Shown: positions 28,656-38,614, counted from the first letter of the stretch. The stretch is 64,000 nt of DNA from Flavobacterium kayseriense (GCF_014305095.1 NZ_JACRUI010000001.1:481695-545694), one strand, 5' to 3'. Numbers and translations are program-made. Notes: generated from the letters alone by a model not told the origin.

Positions 28656-29459
28656 ATGACAAAAATAAGCATTCTCGGCTGCGGTTGGCTAGGTTTTCCT
28701 TTGGCGAAAGCCTTACTTAAGGACGGCTTTACAGTAAAAGGTTCTACCACTTCAACAGAAAAACTGGCTGTTTTAGAACATGCTGGAATACAAGCTTTAC
28801 AAGTTATGCTTGACAGCGAAAGTGTTGCGGGACCAATAGAGGAGTTATTAGCAGAAAGCACTATCCTAATTATTGATATTCCACCTAAACTAAGGGGAGA
28901 TCAATCAGGAAATTTTGTGGGAAAGATAACAACGATACTTCCTTTTATAGAAAAATCGACTGTAGAAAATGTGATTTTTATTAGCTCCACTTCGGTTTAT
29001 GGAGACGAAAATGATCAGGTTACAGAGGAAACACCGCTCAATCCCGATTCAGAAGGCGGGCGACAACTCCAAATTGTAGAAGCCCTTTTCCAAAATAATA
29101 CGCAGTTCAAAACTACCATTTTGCGATTTGGTGGCTTGATTGGCGAAGACCGTAATCCGGTGCGTTTCCTAGCTGGAAAAGAAAACCTAGATAATCCTGA
29201 TGCTCCAATTAACTTGATTCATCAAGCCGATTGTATTGGTGTAATCAAGCAAATAATTGCCAAAAATGCTTGGAATACTGCCTTTAATGCAGCAACACCT
29301 TATCACCCATCAAGAGAAACCTATTATACTCAGAAAGCAATCGATTTTGGCTTAACTCCGCCTACTTTTGATCATAGTAAACCCTCAATCGGTAAAACAA
29401 TACTTGCTGATAAAATAGAAAAAACGCTCGATTATACCTTTCAAATACAATCCTTATAA
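28656..29459 (+). CDS. NAD(P)-dependent epimerase-like protein (YeeZ type)
   Basis: This is a Rossmann-fold protein with the nucleotide loop ILGCGWLGFPLA at residues 5-16. It contains FISSTSVYGD, a sugar-epimerase-like Ser/Tyr region. Length from the ATG of MTKISILGCG is 267 residues; the earlier in-frame start at 28629 is less likely because it precedes the Rossmann strand by nine unrelated residues. It resembles extended SDR proteins such as YeeZ. The reaction is not known. It is followed 1 bp later by the EamA gene. Confidence 0.85.
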   Translation: MTKISILGCGWLGFPLAKALLKDGFTVKGSTTSTEKLAVLEHAGIQALQVMLDSESVAGPIEELLAESTILIIDIPPKLRGDQSGNFVGKITTILPFIEKSTVENVIFISSTSVYGDENDQVTEETPLNPDSEGGRQLQIVEALFQNNTQFKTTILRFGGLIGEDRNPVRFLAGKENLDNPDAPINLIHQADCIGVIKQIIAKNAWNTAFNAATPYHPSRETYYTQKAIDFGLTPPTFDHSKPSIGKTILADKIEKTLDYTFQIQSL

Positions 29460-29460
29460 C

Positions 29461-30405
29461 GTGAAATCAAAAATAGTAGGCGCATTATCTGCTCCAAAGA
29501 ACGCCAATGGCTTAGCAATAGTAGCGTTATGTTTCGTTTGTTTTTTTTGGGGAACTACTTGGATCGCCTCTAAGGAAGGAGTAAAACACATGCCAGCACT
29601 GCAATTAGCAGGTATCCGCCAATTAATAGGCGGACTATTATATGTAGCTTACTTTCTGATGAAAAAAGAACCTCTACCCAAAGGGAAACAGTGGAAAACG
29701 ATTATTATTTTAAGCATTTTAAATTTTGCCTTGAGCAATGGTCTAAGTACTTGGGGCGTCAAATATATCAGTAGTGGTTTGGGTGCTATTATCAATGCCA
29801 TTTTCCCAATTTGGATTGTGATTATCACTTTTTTTAGAGGGGAAAAATTAGCCAAGCTAGCCATAGCAGGGTTAGTAATCGCTTTCTCAGGAGTGTGCGT
29901 CATTTTTTATGAGCATTTAAATGATTTATTAATTCCTGATTTCCGATTTGGTATCATATTACTTACTCTTTCTACTATCAGCTGGGCTTTTGGTAGTTTA
30001 TATACTAAGAAAAAGGCGGCAACCTTCAATCCTTATTTTAGTTTAGGAATTCAAATGTTGTTTTCCAGTATTTTATTATTAACTATTACCGAAACCACTG
30101 GAATGGCGGTGCCAATAAATACTGTGCCGGCAGCCTCTTGGTGGTCTATTGCATATTTAGTCATTATAGGTTCAATAATCTCTTTTATTGCTTATATCTA
30201 CATGTTGCAAAAATTACCACCAGAAATTAATAGTATTTATGCTTATGTCAACCCTATCATAGCGGTTTTATTGGGTGCTATTATTTTTGGCGAATCACTC
30301 ACAGTAGCCATAGGAATTGGCGGACTAATAACATTGAGTGGTTTGTATATGGTCAATCATTCAATCAAGAAAAACAAGCGTATTCTTGCTGGGAATAAAG
30401 TGTAG
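29461..30405 (+). CDS. DMT-superfamily permease, EamA family (GTG start)
   Basis: This 314-residue inner-membrane protein has ten hydrophobic segments in two EamA repeats. The start is GTG one base after the preceding stop, which suggests translational coupling. Repeat 1 has FFWGTTWIASKEGVKHMP and repeat 2 ends in GESLTVAIGIGGLITLSGLY. The substrate is unknown. It is a different member from the permease at 18940. Confidence 0.9.
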   Translation: MKSKIVGALSAPKNANGLAIVALCFVCFFWGTTWIASKEGVKHMPALQLAGIRQLIGGLLYVAYFLMKKEPLPKGKQWKTIIILSILNFALSNGLSTWGVKYISSGLGAIINAIFPIWIVIITFFRGEKLAKLAIAGLVIAFSGVCVIFYEHLNDLLIPDFRFGIILLTLSTISWAFGSLYTKKKAATFNPYFSLGIQMLFSSILLLTITETTGMAVPINTVPAASWWSIAYLVIIGSIISFIAYIYMLQKLPPEINSIYAYVNPIIAVLLGAIIFGESLTVAIGIGGLITLSGLYMVNHSIKKNKRILAGNKV

Positions 30406-30445
30406 TTTAAATATCCGCACAAAAATAATCCCTTGCCTTAGAGCG

Positions 30446-30915
30446 TCATGCTGAGGAACGAAGAATCACTATCTATTAAGTAACTTGTTTAGATTTTTCC
30501 TGCGTTAGAAGGACAATTTCGAGGCCAATGTTTTGAAAATATTTGTCATTCTGAGGAACGAAGAATCTTTGTTTATTGAGCAACTTATAGAGGTCCTTCC
30601 TGCGTCAGAATGACACAGTTAAGGGTAATGTTATATAGCTAGTTTGTCTTCAAGAAAAACAAAAAGTCTTTGTTTATGGAGCAAATTGTTTGGATTCTTC
30701 CTTCGTCAGAATGACAGATTTACGGTTAATGATATGTAGCTACTTGGTCTTCAATTAACTAGAATTTTTTAAGGGACCAACTTATGGAGATTCTTCCTGC
30801 GTCAGAATGACAAATTTACGGTTAATGTTATTTAGCTACTTTGTCTTTAAGAAAAACAAATAGTCTTTTCTAATTGAGCAACTTATGGAGATTTTTCCTG
30901 CGTCAGAATGACAAA
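30446..30915. repeat. Degenerate ~100-bp tandem repeat array (five units)
   Basis: The marker CTTCCTGCGTCAGAATGACA or a close variant ends at 30515, 30615, 30716, 30812 and 30913, a period of 96-101 bp. Between the markers, AATTTACGGTTAATGTTATnT and GCAACTTATGGAGA segments also recur. The first two units also carry the complementary arm GTCATTCTGAGGAACGAAGAATC-like sequence, so the array descends from the inverted-repeat family at 16418. The rest of 30406-30995 holds no gene. Confidence 0.8.
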
Positions 30916-30942
30916 TCAAGAAACTAGTATTTCTTAATCATA

Positions 30943-30974
30943 AAAAAATCCCAAGCTTTCACTTGGGATTTTTT
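30943..30974. terminator. Bidirectional terminator
   Basis: AAATCCCAAG (30946-30955) and CTTGGGATTT (30962-30971) form a 10-bp stem with A and T runs at its ends. It stops the minus-strand M13 gene and could stop readthrough of the repeat array. Confidence 0.85.
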
Positions 30975-30995
30975 ATACTATTAATGTTTAATCTA

Positions 30996-33059
30996 CTACC
31001 AAATTTTAACTCTGTTTTCTGGCGCGATGTACATTCCGTCTCCTTTTTTAATATCAAACGCTTGGTAGAACGTATCCACATTTTGCAAAGGCACATACGC
31101 ACGGTACATTCCTGGAGAGTGTGGATCTGTTTTTACTTGGTTCTTGATTGCTGCATCTCTTGCTTTAGACCTCCAAATGGTTGCCCAAGACATAAAAAAG
31201 CGTTGCTCTGGCGTATAACCATCAATTAGACCTGGATTACCGTTTTCTTTCAAATACAGTTGCAATCCGTCATAAGCAGCGTTAATACCACCTAAATCAC
31301 CTATGTTTTCTCCTAAAGTAAATTTACCATCTACAAATGTTCCTGGTAATGGCTCTAATGCACTGTACTGTGCTGCTAAAGCACCTGTAAGAGCTGAGAA
31401 TTGTTTTAAATCATCAGCAGTCCACCAGTCTACTAAGTTACCATCTGCATTGTAACGTGAACCAGAATCATCAAAACCATGAGAGATTTCGTGACCAATA
31501 ACTCCACCAATTCCACCATAATTTACGGCTTCATCTGCTTGGTAGTTGTAAAATGGCGGCTGTAAAATAGCAGCTGGGAACACAATCTCATTATAAGATG
31601 GGTTGTAATACGCATTTACGGTTTGTGGAGACATTCCCCATCTTGTTTTATCTACTGGTTTTTTCAAATCAGCTAAATCGTCTTGAAAACGCCATTTGGC
31701 CATATTCAAGGTGTTCTCAAAATAAGTACCTCCTTCTTCTGGACTCTTAATCACTAAAGCAGAATAGTCTTTCCATTTGTCAGGATATCCAATTTTAATT
31801 TGAGATTTATGTAATTTCTCTACTGCACTCACTTTCGTTTCTGCAGACATCCATGGTAAATTATTGATTCTGTTTTCGAAAGCAATAAAGATGTTCTTGA
31901 TCATTTTCTCCGCTTTCACTTTTGCTTCAGCTGGGAATTTTTTCTCTACATACAATTTGCCTAAAGCTTCTCCGATACGACCATTGATTACTTGCAAAGC
32001 ACGCTCATCACTTGGACGTTGTTTGATTGCTCCTGTTAATGTTTTTCCGTAGAAATCAAAGTTAGCATTTTCAATATCTGTTGATAATTGACCTGAAGCT
32101 CTGTTCAATAAAGACCAACGCATGTATGCTTTCCAATCATCTACTTTATTCTCTTTTAGCATAGTTTCTAAATACGTCATGTATTTAGGCTGCGATACGA
32201 TCAAAGAATCTACATTAGTGAAACCTACTTTTGTAAAGTAATTTTTCCAGTCAACCGAAGGTGTTAATTTTTGCAAATCAGCCACTGTCATCGGGTTGTA
32301 TGATTTTCTTCTGTCTCTTCTTTCTACACGGTCAAATCTTGGTTTTGACATTTCGATTTCAAGCGCTAAAATCTTTTCGGCATGCATTTTAGCTTCAGCT
32401 GGTTTTTCACCAATAAAACCTAACATTTTTGCTACGTGTGCTACGTACTTCTCTCTTTTTTCCTTAGAATCGGCATCATCAGAAACATAGTAGTCTCTAT
32501 CCGGCAAACCTACTCCACCTGGACCTACGCTCAACACGTTTCTATTACTGTTCTTAGCATCTGGACCTACATTCGCTCCAAAAAAACCAATTCCGCCTAA
32601 AGGCTCCATCTCGATTAACAAGGCCTGTAAGTCTTTCGAAGTTTTTACAGCATCAATTTTTTTCAAGTACGGCTTGATAGGTGCAATTCCTAATTTATTA
32701 CGACCCACAGTGTCTAAAATAGACTTGTACATATTGATCGCTTTCCCTTGATCCGTATTCGACTTGTACTTAGGATTGTTTACTGCCTCTTTTAAGATAG
32801 CCAAAGCATCTGCATCTGTTCTTTGTCTTAATTCATCAAAACTTCCCCAACGGGTTCTGTCTCCAGGAATTTCAGTTGTGTTTAACCATGTTCCGTTTAC
32901 ATAGCGAAAAAAGTCATCGCTAGGTTTTACCGACTTATCCAAATATTGGATATTAATACCTGGCTCTTTGGCCGGTTTAGCGTCTTGCGCCTGAGTTGCT
33001 GTCACTGCAAAAAGTGCAGGAAGCACAAAAAGAAGTGGTTTCTTTAAATTCATATTCAT
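30996..33059 (-). CDS. M13 family metallopeptidase (neprilysin/PepO-like), paralogue 1
   Basis: This secreted zinc endopeptidase has 687 residues and a signal peptide (to about 25, ending TQAQ). The substrate-binding NAYYNP is at 482-487. The zinc site is His523-Glu-x-x-His527 (HEISH), with the third ligand Glu584 in ENIGD and Asp588 beside it. It ends in a VKIW terminus, as neprilysin-type enzymes do. It aligns without gaps around the active site with the gene just upstream, so it is a tandem duplicate. There is no type IX tail. Confidence 0.96.
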   Translation of the reverse strand: MNMNLKKPLLFVLPALFAVTATQAQDAKPAKEPGINIQYLDKSVKPSDDFFRYVNGTWLNTTEIPGDRTRWGSFDELRQRTDADALAILKEAVNNPKYKSNTDQGKAINMYKSILDTVGRNKLGIAPIKPYLKKIDAVKTSKDLQALLIEMEPLGGIGFFGANVGPDAKNSNRNVLSVGPGGVGLPDRDYYVSDDADSKEKREKYVAHVAKMLGFIGEKPAEAKMHAEKILALEIEMSKPRFDRVERRDRRKSYNPMTVADLQKLTPSVDWKNYFTKVGFTNVDSLIVSQPKYMTYLETMLKENKVDDWKAYMRWSLLNRASGQLSTDIENANFDFYGKTLTGAIKQRPSDERALQVINGRIGEALGKLYVEKKFPAEAKVKAEKMIKNIFIAFENRINNLPWMSAETKVSAVEKLHKSQIKIGYPDKWKDYSALVIKSPEEGGTYFENTLNMAKWRFQDDLADLKKPVDKTRWGMSPQTVNAYYNPSYNEIVFPAAILQPPFYNYQADEAVNYGGIGGVIGHEISHGFDDSGSRYNADGNLVDWWTADDLKQFSALTGALAAQYSALEPLPGTFVDGKFTLGENIGDLGGINAAYDGLQLYLKENGNPGLIDGYTPEQRFFMSWATIWRSKARDAAIKNQVKTDPHSPGMYRAYVPLQNVDTFYQAFDIKKGDGMYIAPENRVKIW

Positions 33060-33187
33060 TTTTATTTCGGGTTAGTTATTGTTCGAATCTACTTTTGCTC
33101 TTACTGTACTTTTTCTAAAAAATAGCAGTGAAAGTAGCAGGTCTAGATTAGTAATTTAATTTTACAATCTGTTACATAATTTAACAA

Positions 33188-33220
33188 CAAAATAGCCCAA
33201 GAATTACTTCTTGAACTATT
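33188..33220 (-). terminator. Terminator between the two M13 genes
   Basis: AATAG-CC-CAAGAA pairs with TTCTTG-AA-CTATT around a four-base loop (33191-33220), followed on the minus strand by TTTTGTTG. It ends the upstream M13 gene, so the two paralogues are separately transcribed. Confidence 0.65.
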
Positions 33221-33232
33221 TGTACTACTCTT

Positions 33233-35296
33233 TTACCAGATTTTTACTCTTTTAGAAGGTTCGATGTACATTCCGTCACCTTTTTTAATCGCAAAGGCAT
33301 CGTAAAACGCATCTACATTCTGAATTGGCACATAAGCTCTGTACATTCCTGGTGAATGCGGATCGGTTTTTACTTGATTTTTGATAGCTTCATCACGAGA
33401 TTTAGTTCTCCAAACAGTTGTCCAAGAAATGAAAAAACGTTGCTCAGGGGTAAAACCATCAATTAATGCTGGTCTTGGATTATTTTTTAAATACAATTGT
33501 AATCCTTCGTAAGCTGCATTCACCCCACCTAAATCTCCTATGTTTTCACCAAGTGTAAATTTACCGTCGACATGTACTCCAGGCAATGGCTCTAACGCAC
33601 TGTACTGGTCAGCAAGTGCTGTACCTAAAGTCGAAAATTTTGATAAATCATCAGCTGTCCACCAATCAATTAAATTTCCATCGGCATTGTATCGTGCACC
33701 AGAATCATCAAAACCATGTGATATTTCGTGACCTATTACAGCTCCAATTCCACCATAATTCACTGCTTCGTCGGCTTGATAATTGTAAAAAGGCGGTTGC
33801 AAGATCGCTGCTGGAAAAACAATCTCGTTGTAAGACGGGTTGTAATACGCATTTACGGTTTGTGGAGACATATACCATTCGGTTTTATCTACTGGTTTCT
33901 CTAGCTTATTTATGTCTTTTTGAAAACTCCATCTTGATAGATTTTTTACATTTTCAAAGTAGCTTCCGCCTTCGGCTACACTTTTAATTTCTAGCTTAGA
34001 ATAATCTTTCCATTGGTCAGGATAGCCAATCTTTATGGTAATTTTATTTAACTTCTCGATGGCTTTCGTTTTTGTCTCTGCCGACATCCAAGTTAAATTT
34101 GAAATACGATTTTGGTAAGCCAAAATAATATTATGAATCATCTTCTCTGCTTTTGCTTTTGCTTCAGCAGGGAATTTTTTCTCTACATATAATCTCCCCA
34201 AAGCTTCACCGATAGCACCATTGATCGTTTGCAAAGCTCTATCTTCTCTTGGTCTTTGCTTGATTGCACCAGTCAACGTTTTACCATAAAAATCAAAACT
34301 TGCCGCCTCGATAGGGGTAGAAAGTAAACTAGTTGCGCTATTTAACAAGTTCCATTTTAGATATTCTTTCCATGCATCGACATCATTTTTGCCAAATATC
34401 GTTTGCAAAGCTATCATGTATTTCGGTTGCGAAACAATTACTTCATTTACTTTCGTATAGCCTAAGCCGTCGAAATATGCTCTCCAATTTATTGCTGGTG
34501 TGATTTTTTGTAACTCGGCTATTGTCATTGGATTGTATTGCAGCCTTCCATCGCGTTGGTCTACTCTATTCAATCTCGGTTTTGACATCTCGATTTCTAA
34601 AGCTACAATTTTACTTGCACTTAGTTTAGCTTGCGCTGGAGCTTCTCCAATAAATTGCAGCATTCTAGCGATATGTTTTTCGTATTGATTTCTTTTTTCT
34701 TTAGTATCTTTCTCTTCAGAAATATAGTAATCTTGATCTGGCAATCCTAAACGACCTACTCCCAGGTTTAATGAGTTTTTGGCACTATTTTTATCATCAG
34801 CTCCTACACCTACGCCTATAAAACCGACTCCGCCAATTGGCTCCATCTCAATTAATAACTGTTGTAAGTCTTTAACTGATTTTACTTTATCAATTTTAGC
34901 CAAGTAAGGAAGCAAAGGTTTGATTCCCATTTTATCCCTAGCGACAGTGTCTAAAATAGTTTTGTACAAGTTAACAGCCTTACCTTGATCAGTGTTTGAT
35001 TTATAAATAGGGTTTCTAGCCGCTTCTTTTAAAATATCTAAAGCATCCTTGTCGGTTTTCTTAAGTAATTCATTAAAACTCCCCCATGAGGTGCGGTCTG
35101 TTGGAATTTGCGTTTGGTCTAACCAAGTTCCGTTTACAAATCTAAAAAAGTCGTCTTGCGGTTTTGTTTTGGTATCAAAAAAAGTAACATTTATTCCAGG
35201 TTCTTTTACTTCCGTTGTAGTTTGCGCCTGCATTGCTGTCAAACCCATTATTGCAGGAACTGCAAATAAAATGCGTTTGTTTAGGTTTAATTTCAT
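33233..35296 (-). CDS. M13 family metallopeptidase (neprilysin/PepO-like), paralogue 2
   Basis: This secreted zinc endopeptidase is also 687 residues long. Its signal peptide ends at MQAQ (about 25). It has the same HEISH motif, ENIGDLGG and NAYYNP as paralogue 1 and shares long blocks around the active site. Differences are concentrated in the N-terminal half (for example LNLGVGRLGLPDQDYYISEE against LSVGPGGVGLPDRDYYVSDD). That suggests a diverged substrate pocket or exosite rather than a recent copy. It has its own terminator. Confidence 0.96.
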   Translation of the reverse strand: MKLNLNKRILFAVPAIMGLTAMQAQTTTEVKEPGINVTFFDTKTKPQDDFFRFVNGTWLDQTQIPTDRTSWGSFNELLKKTDKDALDILKEAARNPIYKSNTDQGKAVNLYKTILDTVARDKMGIKPLLPYLAKIDKVKSVKDLQQLLIEMEPIGGVGFIGVGVGADDKNSAKNSLNLGVGRLGLPDQDYYISEEKDTKEKRNQYEKHIARMLQFIGEAPAQAKLSASKIVALEIEMSKPRLNRVDQRDGRLQYNPMTIAELQKITPAINWRAYFDGLGYTKVNEVIVSQPKYMIALQTIFGKNDVDAWKEYLKWNLLNSATSLLSTPIEAASFDFYGKTLTGAIKQRPREDRALQTINGAIGEALGRLYVEKKFPAEAKAKAEKMIHNIILAYQNRISNLTWMSAETKTKAIEKLNKITIKIGYPDQWKDYSKLEIKSVAEGGSYFENVKNLSRWSFQKDINKLEKPVDKTEWYMSPQTVNAYYNPSYNEIVFPAAILQPPFYNYQADEAVNYGGIGAVIGHEISHGFDDSGARYNADGNLIDWWTADDLSKFSTLGTALADQYSALEPLPGVHVDGKFTLGENIGDLGGVNAAYEGLQLYLKNNPRPALIDGFTPEQRFFISWTTVWRTKSRDEAIKNQVKTDPHSPGMYRAYVPIQNVDAFYDAFAIKKGDGMYIEPSKRVKIW

Positions 35297-35406
35297 TATT
35301 CTGAGATTTTTGTTAGCTACACAAATTTATCGATAAATTTAATACCATTCACATTTCTAGTTTCCAATAGATTGTTAAAGTTTTTAAGTCTAAATCTTCT
35401 TTTTTG

Positions 35407-35414
35407 TATTTTTG
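35407..35414 (+). promoter_or_regulatory. -7 element of the SCO gene promoter
   Basis: TATTTTTG matches TAnnTTTG. It overlaps the extra codons that an upstream TTG start would add, which argues for the ATG at 35431. Confidence 0.55.
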
Positions 35415-35430
35415 CAAAAATATTTTTCTT

Positions 35431-36096
35431 ATGAAAGCTGTACTATACAAATACCGTGTTTTTATTGGTATTTTTTTACTCTTCTCGAGCATCACTTTGT
35501 ATCTTTTTTACAACGCACTCAAGCCTACGAAATCACTCCCTATATATAACCCATCTGACGTAAATCCAGAATTAGTGGATAGTACGGTTCAATACATTAG
35601 CAAGTACCACACTATTGCTGATTTTTCATTTACCAATCAAAACGGGAAAACGATTACTCAAAAAGATTATGAAGGAAAAATTTATGTAGCCGATTTCTTT
35701 TTTACCACTTGTACCTCCATTTGCCCTAAAATGACTAGTAATTTAGTTGAAGTACAAAAAGCAATAAGCAACAACCCTGACGTCATGTTACTTTCTCACA
35801 CTGTTTTCCCAGAAGTTGATAACGTAGCTGCGCTAAAAGCCTATGCTCTAGAAAAGGGAGTAGATGACAAAAAATGGAACCTGGTTACGGGTGACAAAAA
35901 AGAGATTTATGCCATGGCTCGAAAATCGTACCTAGCTGTAAAAATGGGTAAACCCGAAGAATTATATGATATGGTTCACACCGAAAATTTTGTTTTAGTT
36001 GATGCTAAAAAAAGAGTGCGCGGTTTTTATGATGGAACAAAGAAAGAAGACATTGCCCGCCTTATCGAGGATATCAATTTTTTGACTAACGAATAA
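35431..36096 (+). CDS. SCO1/SenC/PrrC family copper-binding protein
   Basis: This thioredoxin-fold protein delivers copper to, or reduces, the CuA centre of cytochrome c oxidase. It is anchored by an N-terminal membrane segment (10-27). The copper motif is Cys94-x3-Cys98 in TTCTSICPKM, and the third ligand is His183 in MVHTENFVLVD. The start is the ATG of MKAVLYKYRV, because the promoter -7 element overlaps the longer frame. It lies 122 bp upstream of feoA in the same direction. Confidence 0.93.
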   Translation: MKAVLYKYRVFIGIFLLFSSITLYLFYNALKPTKSLPIYNPSDVNPELVDSTVQYISKYHTIADFSFTNQNGKTITQKDYEGKIYVADFFFTTCTSICPKMTSNLVEVQKAISNNPDVMLLSHTVFPEVDNVAALKAYALEKGVDDKKWNLVTGDKKEIYAMARKSYLAVKMGKPEELYDMVHTENFVLVDAKKRVRGFYDGTKKEDIARLIEDINFLTNE

Positions 36097-36184
36097 TTGA
36101 TTACAGTTTAAAAAATTGGCGTTCAACTTTCTCTAAAAAACTCATAAAATTGACAATTATCATTCTATTTACTATTTAAATCTG

Positions 36185-36217
36185 TATTTTTGCAATCTTA
36201 ATTCAATCTAAATAAGA
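36185..36217 (+). promoter_or_regulatory. feoA promoter and candidate metal-repressor half-site
   Basis: The -7 element TATTTTTG is at 36185-36192. Just after the expected start point, TCTAAATAAGA (36207-36217) repeats exactly the sequence found at 38625-38635 before the FecA-type receptor gene, which suggests a shared regulator site. Confidence 0.5.
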
Positions 36218-36218
36218 C

Positions 36219-36458
36219 TTGCGAACCACTATAAATTCACTTAAAAAAGGCGAAAAAGCGATTATCAAAGACTTTGATATCGATATTGTTCCGTTGAAAT
36301 TGTTGGAAATGGGATGCTTGCCAGGAAACACGGTTGAACTACTGCAAATCGCTCCTTTTGGAGATCCTTTGTATTTAAATGTTAATGGTTCTCACCTCGC
36401 AATTCGTGTGGAAACAGCGAAAGAAATTGAAGTGGAATTAATTAAAATTACACTTTAA
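36219..36458 (+). CDS. feoA: Ferrous iron transport protein A
   Basis: This small SH3-like cytosolic protein (79 residues) supports FeoB. It begins with TTG (MRTTINSLKKGEKAII); no ATG or GTG is available before the conserved core, so the non-ATG start appears real. The pattern LLEMGCLPGNTVELLQIAPFGDPLYL is typical of the family. It overlaps feoB by one base (TAATG), so the two are translationally coupled. Confidence 0.93.
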   Translation: MRTTINSLKKGEKAIIKDFDIDIVPLKLLEMGCLPGNTVELLQIAPFGDPLYLNVNGSHLAIRVETAKEIEVELIKITL

Positions 36459-38557
36459 TGATTAATCAAAACATCAACGTCGCTTTAATTGGCAATCCTA
36501 ATACCGGGAAAACTTCGGTATTCAACCAGTTAACAGGTTTAAACCAGCAGGTTGGGAATTACCCTGGAATCACTGTAGAAAAGAAAATAGGATTTTGTAA
36601 ACTTCCTAATAATGTGAAAGCTAATATTCTTGATCTTCCTGGAACGTATAGTTTAAACGCGAGCTCGATTGATGAAAATGTAGTTATCGAATTATTACTG
36701 AACAAAAACGATAAATTATACCCTGATGTAGCATTAGTTGTAACTGATGTGGAGAACTTGAAAAGAAATTTACTGCTTTTTACACAAATAAAAGATTTAG
36801 AAATTCCGACCATTTTAGTCATTAATATGGCCGACAGAATGGAGCACAAAGGAATCTCATTAGATATACCCTACTTAGAAGAACACTTAAAAACAAAAAT
36901 CGCTTTAATTAGTTCAAGAAAAGGTTTTGGAATCGAAGAGTTGAAAAAACTAATTGTTACCTACAAAACTATTTCGGCTGAACCATGCTTAAATGCATCG
37001 AGCATTGATCCAGATTATTTTAATAGTTTGCGAAAAGCATTTCCTAACCAATTGCTTTATAAGTTATGGTTAGTAATAACGCAAGATGTTAATTTTTTGA
37101 ATCTAGAACGAAATGAAATCTACGGTTCTTTTACAAAATCACATTCTGATTTAAAGCGCTTACAGCAAAAAGAAACCATCAAGCGTTACCAATTTATTAA
37201 TGACGTTTTAAAAGTAGGATTAAAGGTTGACTCTACTATTGCGAAAGATTTTAGAAGTAAGTTAGATCGTGTATTAACACACAAATTTTGGGGTTACGTT
37301 ATCTTCTTTGCTATTCTATTTATTATTTTTCAATCGATTTTTAACTGGTCTGAGGTACCTATGGATTTTATCGATAGTAGTTTTGCCTCTTTAAGTTCAT
37401 TTGCTAGCGAAAATCTTCCTGCTGGGGTTTTAACAGATTTAATATCTCAAGGAATTATTCCTGGAATTGGCGGAATATTAATCTTTATACCTCAAATTGC
37501 CTTCTTGTTTCTATTCATTTCTATTTTAGAAGAAAGTGGTTATATGAGTCGTGTGGTTTTCCTAATGGATAAAATCATGCGCAAATTTGGACTATCAGGA
37601 AAAAGCGTGGTGCCTTTAATTTCAGGAACGGCTTGTGCTATCCCAGCTATCATGGCAACCCGAAATATAGAAAACTGGAAAGAACGCATTATCACGATTT
37701 TAGTAACACCTTTTACCACTTGCTCTGCGCGGTTACCCGTTTATGCGATTATCATTGCGCTTGTTATCCCTGATACTCGAGTGCTGGGAATACTTAATTT
37801 ACAAGGTCTTACCTTAATGTTATTGTACTTATTAGGATTTGGAATGGCTATATTTTCAGCTTATGTTTTAAACAAAATTTTGAAAATAAAAGGCAAAACA
37901 TTTTTTGTGGTTGAAATGCCTAACTACAAATTACCGATGTTCAAGAACGTAGCAATTAATGTAATCGAAAAAACAAAAGCCTTCGTGGCTGGCGCAGGAA
38001 AAGTAATCCTAGCCATATCTATCGTTTTATGGTTTTTAGCTTCGTATGGTCCAGGAAAGAAATTTAAAAATGCTGACACTATTGTGCGTACAGAAGTAGT
38101 TGACACCAATATAACAGAGGCCGAACTAGACTTTAAAATAGCATCGTTTAAGCTAGAGAATTCTTATATCGGGATTATGGGTAAAGCAATCGAACCTGCC
38201 ATTTCACCACTTGGCTACGATTGGAAAATAGGTATTGCAATTATCAGCTCATTTGCTGCAAGAGAAGTTTTCGTAGGAACACTTGCGACAATTTATAGTG
38301 TAGGCGGAAGCGATAACGATAACACCATCAAAAACAAAATGGCTGCCGAAATCAATCCACAAACAGGCGAAAAAGTATTTAATTTTGCCTCAGGAATTTC
38401 CTTGCTTCTATTTTATGCATTCGCATTACAATGTGCAAGCACACTCGCCATTACGCGTAAAGAAACGAACACCTGGAAATGGCCCATAGGACAACTAATA
38501 TTCATGAGTGGCTTTGCTTACATAGTGGCCTTACTTGCCTACCAAATTCTGAAATAA
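36458..38557 (+). CDS. feoB: Ferrous iron transporter FeoB
   Basis: This GTP-gated Fe2+ uptake protein of the inner membrane has 699 residues. The N-terminal G domain has P-loop GNPNTGKTS (12-20), switch region DLPGTYS and NMADRM. Gate repeats follow in the membrane part (RVVFLMDKIMRKFGLSGKS and AAREVFVGTLATIYSVGG). It has the usual cysteines in GTACAIP and TCSARLP. It is coupled to feoA and followed after 120 bp by a FecA-type receptor. The partner Cys-rich peptide is encoded at 40971. Confidence 0.97.
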   Translation: MINQNINVALIGNPNTGKTSVFNQLTGLNQQVGNYPGITVEKKIGFCKLPNNVKANILDLPGTYSLNASSIDENVVIELLLNKNDKLYPDVALVVTDVENLKRNLLLFTQIKDLEIPTILVINMADRMEHKGISLDIPYLEEHLKTKIALISSRKGFGIEELKKLIVTYKTISAEPCLNASSIDPDYFNSLRKAFPNQLLYKLWLVITQDVNFLNLERNEIYGSFTKSHSDLKRLQQKETIKRYQFINDVLKVGLKVDSTIAKDFRSKLDRVLTHKFWGYVIFFAILFIIFQSIFNWSEVPMDFIDSSFASLSSFASENLPAGVLTDLISQGIIPGIGGILIFIPQIAFLFLFISILEESGYMSRVVFLMDKIMRKFGLSGKSVVPLISGTACAIPAIMATRNIENWKERIITILVTPFTTCSARLPVYAIIIALVIPDTRVLGILNLQGLTLMLLYLLGFGMAIFSAYVLNKILKIKGKTFFVVEMPNYKLPMFKNVAINVIEKTKAFVAGAGKVILAISIVLWFLASYGPGKKFKNADTIVRTEVVDTNITEAELDFKIASFKLENSYIGIMGKAIEPAISPLGYDWKIGIAIISSFAAREVFVGTLATIYSVGGSDNDNTIKNKMAAEINPQTGEKVFNFASGISLLLFYAFALQCASTLAITRKETNTWKWPIGQLIFMSGFAYIVALLAYQILK

Positions 38558-38614
38558 TATCCTTTTTGCAATACAATAAACAGTAAACAAGCGTTAAATT
38601 CTATAATTTACTAT

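Noticed and set aside
28325..28861. 178-residue ORF on the minus strand
   Set aside because: It spans the end of the M28 gene and the start of the NAD(P)-binding gene in antisense, with no recognisable domain.
30446..30915. CRISPR array
   Set aside because: The units are about 100 bp, diverged along their whole length, and there are no unique spacers or cas genes.
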